From: Sitta carolinensis | Lineage: Eukaryota > Chordata > Aves > Passeriformes > Sittidae | Assembly (NCBI GenBank): GCA_032173965.1 | Contig: CM063290.1 | Location: 1 to 64,000, forward strand | Direction of reading: 5' to 3' | DNA length: 64,000 nt | Shown here: piece after piece, positions 60,401 through 64,000 of the stretch | Layout of the letters: every line of letters begins with the position of its first letter | Numbering within the stretch: position 1 is the first letter of the stretch | Notes under the pieces: generated by a model | The model's database searches: none | The model's input: the letters and a program-made list of their open reading frames with translations, nothing else | Told to the model about the DNA's origin: nothing | Made by a program: the position numbers and the translations under genes

Positions 60401-61061
60401 TGCCACCAAGATTATATGTGCTTTTCTTATCAGATCAGTGTGGAGGTAGATGTGTCTGGGAGTGCAGATCTTGCAGGCTGCTGAGACCCTAACTCTGTCA
60501 TTGAGATGATGTTGGTCATGCATATGTAAGCATAAGTAATAAAATTAATTGTTGCCATTTGATCTTCTGAGCTACAGTTTTCCTGAAGCTGAACAGTGCT
60601 CAGTTGTACTGTTTTATTGGGGGGGGTGGTGGTGGTGGTGTTTCCTGCCTTATACAGATTGAACTTAAGCTGCAAAAGACATCGAAAGGCAGAGTTTGTG
60701 AGCAGCTCCCTATCTTTTAACAAAAGTAACCCCATGTATACTATTTCATTCTCTGCATTTTTTGAATTTTCAAAGGTTTTACAAGCGTTATTCACAAAAA
60801 GAACTGTAGTGCTCTGTGCCAGACTTCTACAGGACAAAATAACTGCCTCACCAACTCTTACTTAGTAAAGTGACTGAAAAAGATCCTCAAACAGCTGTTT
60901 GATGCTCGTAGCTTATTAATGCTTTCTCTTTTAGGTGCAGATCAGGGGTTATTAAATACCTTCTTCAGCAGCTGGGCAACAACAGACATGAGCAAACATC
61001 TACCGTTTATTTATAATTTGAGCAGCACTTCTGTATATTCCTACCTTCCAGCATTTAAAGC
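51490..61061 (+). CDS. GYG1: Glycogenin-1, 5' part (exons 1-5 in window)
   Basis: Glycogenin is a cytosolic GT8-family glucosyltransferase that attaches glucose from UDP-glucose to its own tyrosine and extends a short primer for glycogen synthase. Five exons (7, 136, 175, 163 and 127 nt) join in frame to 202 codons plus two bases with no stop. Seen are the N-terminal nucleotide-binding start [30 protein letters not shown], the metal-binding DxD motif as DADT at 102-104, [19 protein letters not shown], and Tyr195 in VYSYLP, the self-glucosylation site, in human numbering without any shift. [17 protein letters not shown] favours GYG1 over GYG2. The remaining catalytic part and the C-terminal glycogen-synthase-binding tail lie beyond 64000. 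Confidence 0.95.
51497..54674 (+). other. GYG1 intron 1
   Basis: 3.2 kb, CpG-rich at the start, then AT-rich with T-tracts near 51960-51990. No other gene seen. Confidence 0.85.
54675..54810 (+). CDS. GYG1: GYG1 coding exon 2
   Basis: 136 nt between acceptor TTTCTTCCAG and donor GTAAGG. Encodes [20 protein letters not shown] and continues through [17 protein letters not shown] to a split arginine codon. Confidence 0.94.
54811..56703 (+). other. GYG1 intron 2
   Basis: 1.9 kb, no additional feature recognised. A 111-codon frame reading into exon 3 territory (56357-56692) is intronic. Confidence 0.85.
56704..56878 (+). CDS. GYG1: GYG1 coding exon 3
   Basis: 175 nt after CTTCCCCAG and before GTAAGC. 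Encodes [40 protein letters not shown] and CW...CVFMDADTM, including the DxD motif that binds Mn and UDP-glucose. Ends at a codon boundary. Confidence 0.95.
57209..57371 (+). CDS. GYG1: GYG1 coding exon 4
   Basis: 163 nt after GCAATTAG and before GTATGT. Encodes [40 protein letters not shown] and [14 protein letters not shown], ending with one base of the next glycine codon. Confidence 0.95.
57372..60934 (+). other. GYG1 intron 4
   Basis: 3.6 kb. Contains a near-perfect AT hairpin (57697-57723), an A/C-rich low-complexity stretch (58465-58570) and a (GGT)n run near 60622-60640. No exon of another gene recognised. Confidence 0.85.
57697..57723. repeat. AT-rich inverted repeat in GYG1 intron 4
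   Basis: TATAGAAAAAATA, one spacer base G, then TATTTTTTCTATA: 13-bp perfect arms. The word GCTATAGAAAAAATAGTA occurs again at about 57777. Confidence 0.9.
60935..61061 (+). CDS. GYG1: GYG1 coding exon 5
   Basis: 127 nt after CTCTTTTAG and before GTAAGT. Encodes [31 protein letters not shown] and [11 protein letters not shown] plus two bases. Contains Tyr195, the autoglucosylated residue. Confidence 0.95.
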
Positions 61062-64000
61062 GTAAGTTGAAAACTTCAAGAAGACTTTCAGAGCTTACAT
61101 TAACTAATTTCTTGAAACAGAATGAACAGGCATGATGTGAGCTTACACAGGTTTTCTAGAAGGAGACTGTTCCTGTCAGTCAAAATACCATCATTTTTTC
61201 TCTTAAAAAAAAAAAAAAAAAAGGTTGAATTGATGAAAGTCCAATAAGTCATCTCAAGATAAATGCAGAGAGACAGCTCTGTATCTGTAGCTTAAACCAC
61301 TCATCCCTGGTGATAACACTGAAGTTGATTTAAGAGTAAGCACATTTGACAGGTCGCTTGCAAAAGGAAAAAACTCTCCTCCAGTATAGAATACAGTCTA
61401 GTACAGTTCTAACCAATGGCAGCAGGCTCTTAAATCAACTTGAGCTGAACTTCAGCATGTCACTGGTGGTACCCGTCCCAGTTAGATAACTTGCCCTCTC
61501 TTCACTCCAGTTACATAGGGTATTTAACAAGCAGTGGTTAGTTTCATCTAATCAACCTATACCGTTCAAATATGTGTGGTGAACAAAGATTTGTATCAAG
61601 CTAGAATTCTCTCTGAACAGTCTTTCTAGACCTCAGTCAGTTCCTTAAGTAACAGCAAGATGAAACAAATACAGGCAACCACATATCATTGCATGTTTCC
61701 TCTGTGACAAAACCTGTATCCTCCCTAAATAGCAGCAGTAGTTTGGCATGTGAGTAAACTGTGTGTCAGAGGCAGGGTTGTTCAAAGTGTTATAACAATC
61801 CAGGAGAAAGGCTGGGCAGGGAGGGGAAAGAAGGGAAACTGAAATGTTACACAGAAACTCTTTATCTGTTATGAGCTACAGAAGTTGGAGGCAAGGGAGA
61901 GGGAAAGTGCCAAGTGCATAAAAACAATCTGATCTCTGAATGACATCAGGTTACTAGTGTCTAAAGCAGCAGCTGGCATAAGCAGGGCTTGCTGGCTCAA
62001 GATCAAACTATGTCTTGTGATCAGAATACTATTTGGAAACTTGTCATGCTAAAAGTGGAACACTTATTTAAAGAAATATATGCAAGCCTCAGAATGACTA
62101 AGTAGTTGGATAGCATTTGATAAACTAACATCTATTGTAAAGTATACCCTCTTTCCATGTCTGGTTGTTAGTCACATGACCTTAACTTTACAAATTAGTG
62201 TGTTGTCACAAAAGACTAGTTGGATCTGGGAGCTCCTGACAAAAATTGTCTTTAACTGATTGAATCATTTGCTTAACTGAATTCATCAGACCTTCAAAAA
62301 TAGAATGCTGAAAGTGCAGCCCTTGTAAGTAACATTCCCTGCTCAATAGGTGGAACAAGTTCCCTTGGTTAAATCAGCAGCAACACTCCTGATAATCAGC
62401 AGTTGCGATATAGTGAAATTTAAACCCACTGACAGCAACAGCTAAGTTTTTTGCAGCTTTGTACAGCGAGACTAGATTTCACAGCAGTCTCGGTAATCCT
62501 TTTTCCAAAGGAAAGTGCCAATTCATGACAAATGCTCTCTAACTTCAAAACATTGATGAAGGACTTTTCTGGGAGATGTGGAAAGACAGATTAGTTGCTG
62601 AGGCCAGTGCGGACATAAAGCTTCCTAACAGTTGAGCTTAAATGTCAAAATAAAGTATTGCAGGTCCAGAAGGTATCTAGAAAGCAGATGTTGAAAACAT
62701 TGTAGAAGTTTGGCACCTGTTCTGAGTGTAAATGGACAGGATACCAAGGGTATATGTCTCCATTTGCAACAAATATCACCTGATACTACTTAAGCATTCT
62801 ATTCTCTAGCTTAACTTCCCTTGGTTTTTGAACAATAAGCTTCTTCAGAATAGCAGCAGCTTAACATGAAGAAAACTCAGGTTTTTTAGTACAGTGACAG
62901 CTAATAAAACTAAGGTAGTCCCCTTATGCTAAGTCTTAACTTTTGTGGTTTAAAGTTAAAGCCCAGTAACTGATCTCTTCAAGACGCTTGTTTCCATGCA
63001 GTTAATGCAAATACTTGGCCTTTCACGCACACATTAAGTCTTCATTCTGCAATAAGATCAGTTGTATTCAAAACATTGAACATAATCATTGAAATATAGC
63101 CAAGGACCTTAAAATAATATGAAACCCACAACCCCATCCAAATGCGCACTTGGTTTGAATATACTGTGGCTTTTGAAACACACCTGTGTTGTCTCTGTAT
63201 GCAAAATTCTCTAACGTCTGAGTCCTGGTCAAAATGACCAGCATCTGCTTAATAAAATGTTAGACCAGCTACTTGATGTTACTCTCCATTACCGTCGTCT
63301 TATGTTGATGAGAAAGCCTAATGTGATACTAACTGAGCTAGGTGAGATAGTCACTGTCAGCAGAGAGACTAGTATTGCTTGTTCACAAAACTGAATCAAG
63401 CTGAATCCTAGTTCTGGAACTGTAGGAGAATGACATGAATGTTGTCTCTTTCAGTGTTAAGTTCTTTACTTGAGAAGAGGTGCATCTCATCTATACTTTT
63501 AGTACAGAAGAACATACTGGTAACGGTTGGGACAAAGCTAGAAGTCCATATTGAAAATGGAGTTTAAATGGTTTTAAAAAGAAGTGAAACCAACTCACTA
63601 CTAAACCCACACATGGCTGCCCTAAGGTTATTAAGGAAGTAAGGGTTGTCTAGCAAGACCCTGCTGCACTGAGATCAGGAATCTTCTGAAATGCCTTGGT
63701 TGTACAAAGTTACTATTTTGCAGGGACATGGTCTCCTTGCAGCAGAGCCATCCAGTGACCCATTCTACAGGGCTATAAACTGAAAGGGTAACTCTTAACA
63801 CTGACCCTTCTCCACATAATACTCGTAATGCTTAACCCTCTGGCTTGCTGACTTCGGAGTAGAATGTTTTTCACTTCTAAAACCAGTTCCGATTGCAACG
63901 GCTGCTTGAGACTGCTCTCTCCTGAGCTACGGACATCACCCTAAAGACTTGAGTTGTCTGTAAGTACTTCAATAGCCCAGACCACTAGGTTTTGGCTGTA
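61062..64000 (+). other. GYG1 intron 5, incomplete
   Basis: The expected next exon (VFGASAKVVHFLG type in human) was not found before the window ends, so at least 2.9 kb of intron is present. An A-run lies at about 61205-61222. Confidence 0.75.

Noticed and set aside
54675..61061. Assignment to GYG2 rather than GYG1
   Set aside because: VLSNVDELF and GADQGLLN resemble GYG2, but [35 protein letters not shown] and YSYLPAFK follow GYG1.

Overview
The window looks like nuclear DNA of a bird. It carries many fragments of CR1 LINEs (both orientations, including their 3' ends), an LTR element with a tRNA-Glu primer site, CpG-island promoters and a glycogenin gene whose protein reads like avian/mammalian GYG1. 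All homology calls rest on recognising the sequence and on remembered human proteins; no database was searched.

Layout. (1) 1-9060 is a purine-rich satellite with a monomer of about 30 bp in a higher-order arrangement, interrupted by a 168-A run and a 91-G run. It runs off the left edge. (2) 9069-13660 holds a pair of direct repeats around a very G-poor segment, a short minisatellite, a second polypurine tract and a cluster of minus-strand polyadenylation signals. (3) 13660-36600 holds pieces of a minus-strand URB1 gene (nucleolar pre-ribosomal-associated protein 1). Recognised exons are one at 35.4 kb (human exon-2 region) and five consecutive, phase-compatible exons between 21.3 and 15.6 kb. 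The coding between those two blocks and everything after the last exon was not found, and no exon 1 was found. A 2.2-kb segment carrying the last two exons is duplicated upstream at 31.6-33.8 kb. Between the blocks lie a CpG-rich array of 269-bp repeats with YY1-like and CTCF-like motifs (22.8-24.1 kb), an AT-rich block, a GC-rich block and an LTR element with two 1282-bp LTRs and only 206 bp of interior. (4) 36.6-50.6 kb is mostly unremarkable intergenic DNA with CR1 fragments, one MIR-like SINE and simple repeats. (5) 51.2-64 kb is the 5' half of GYG1 on the plus strand: a GC-box/CCAAT/TATA-like promoter and coding exons 1-5, 608 nt of continuous open frame; the rest lies beyond the right edge.

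GYG1 makes the self-glucosylating primer of glycogen synthesis; URB1 acts in 60S ribosome assembly. They are not functionally linked, and in human they lie on different chromosomes (3q24 and 21q22). The URB1 part therefore looks like a transposed, rearranged partial copy, or the window contains an evolutionary or assembly breakpoint between the two. The satellite on the left shows signs of poor long-read consensus, so its fine structure should be treated with caution.
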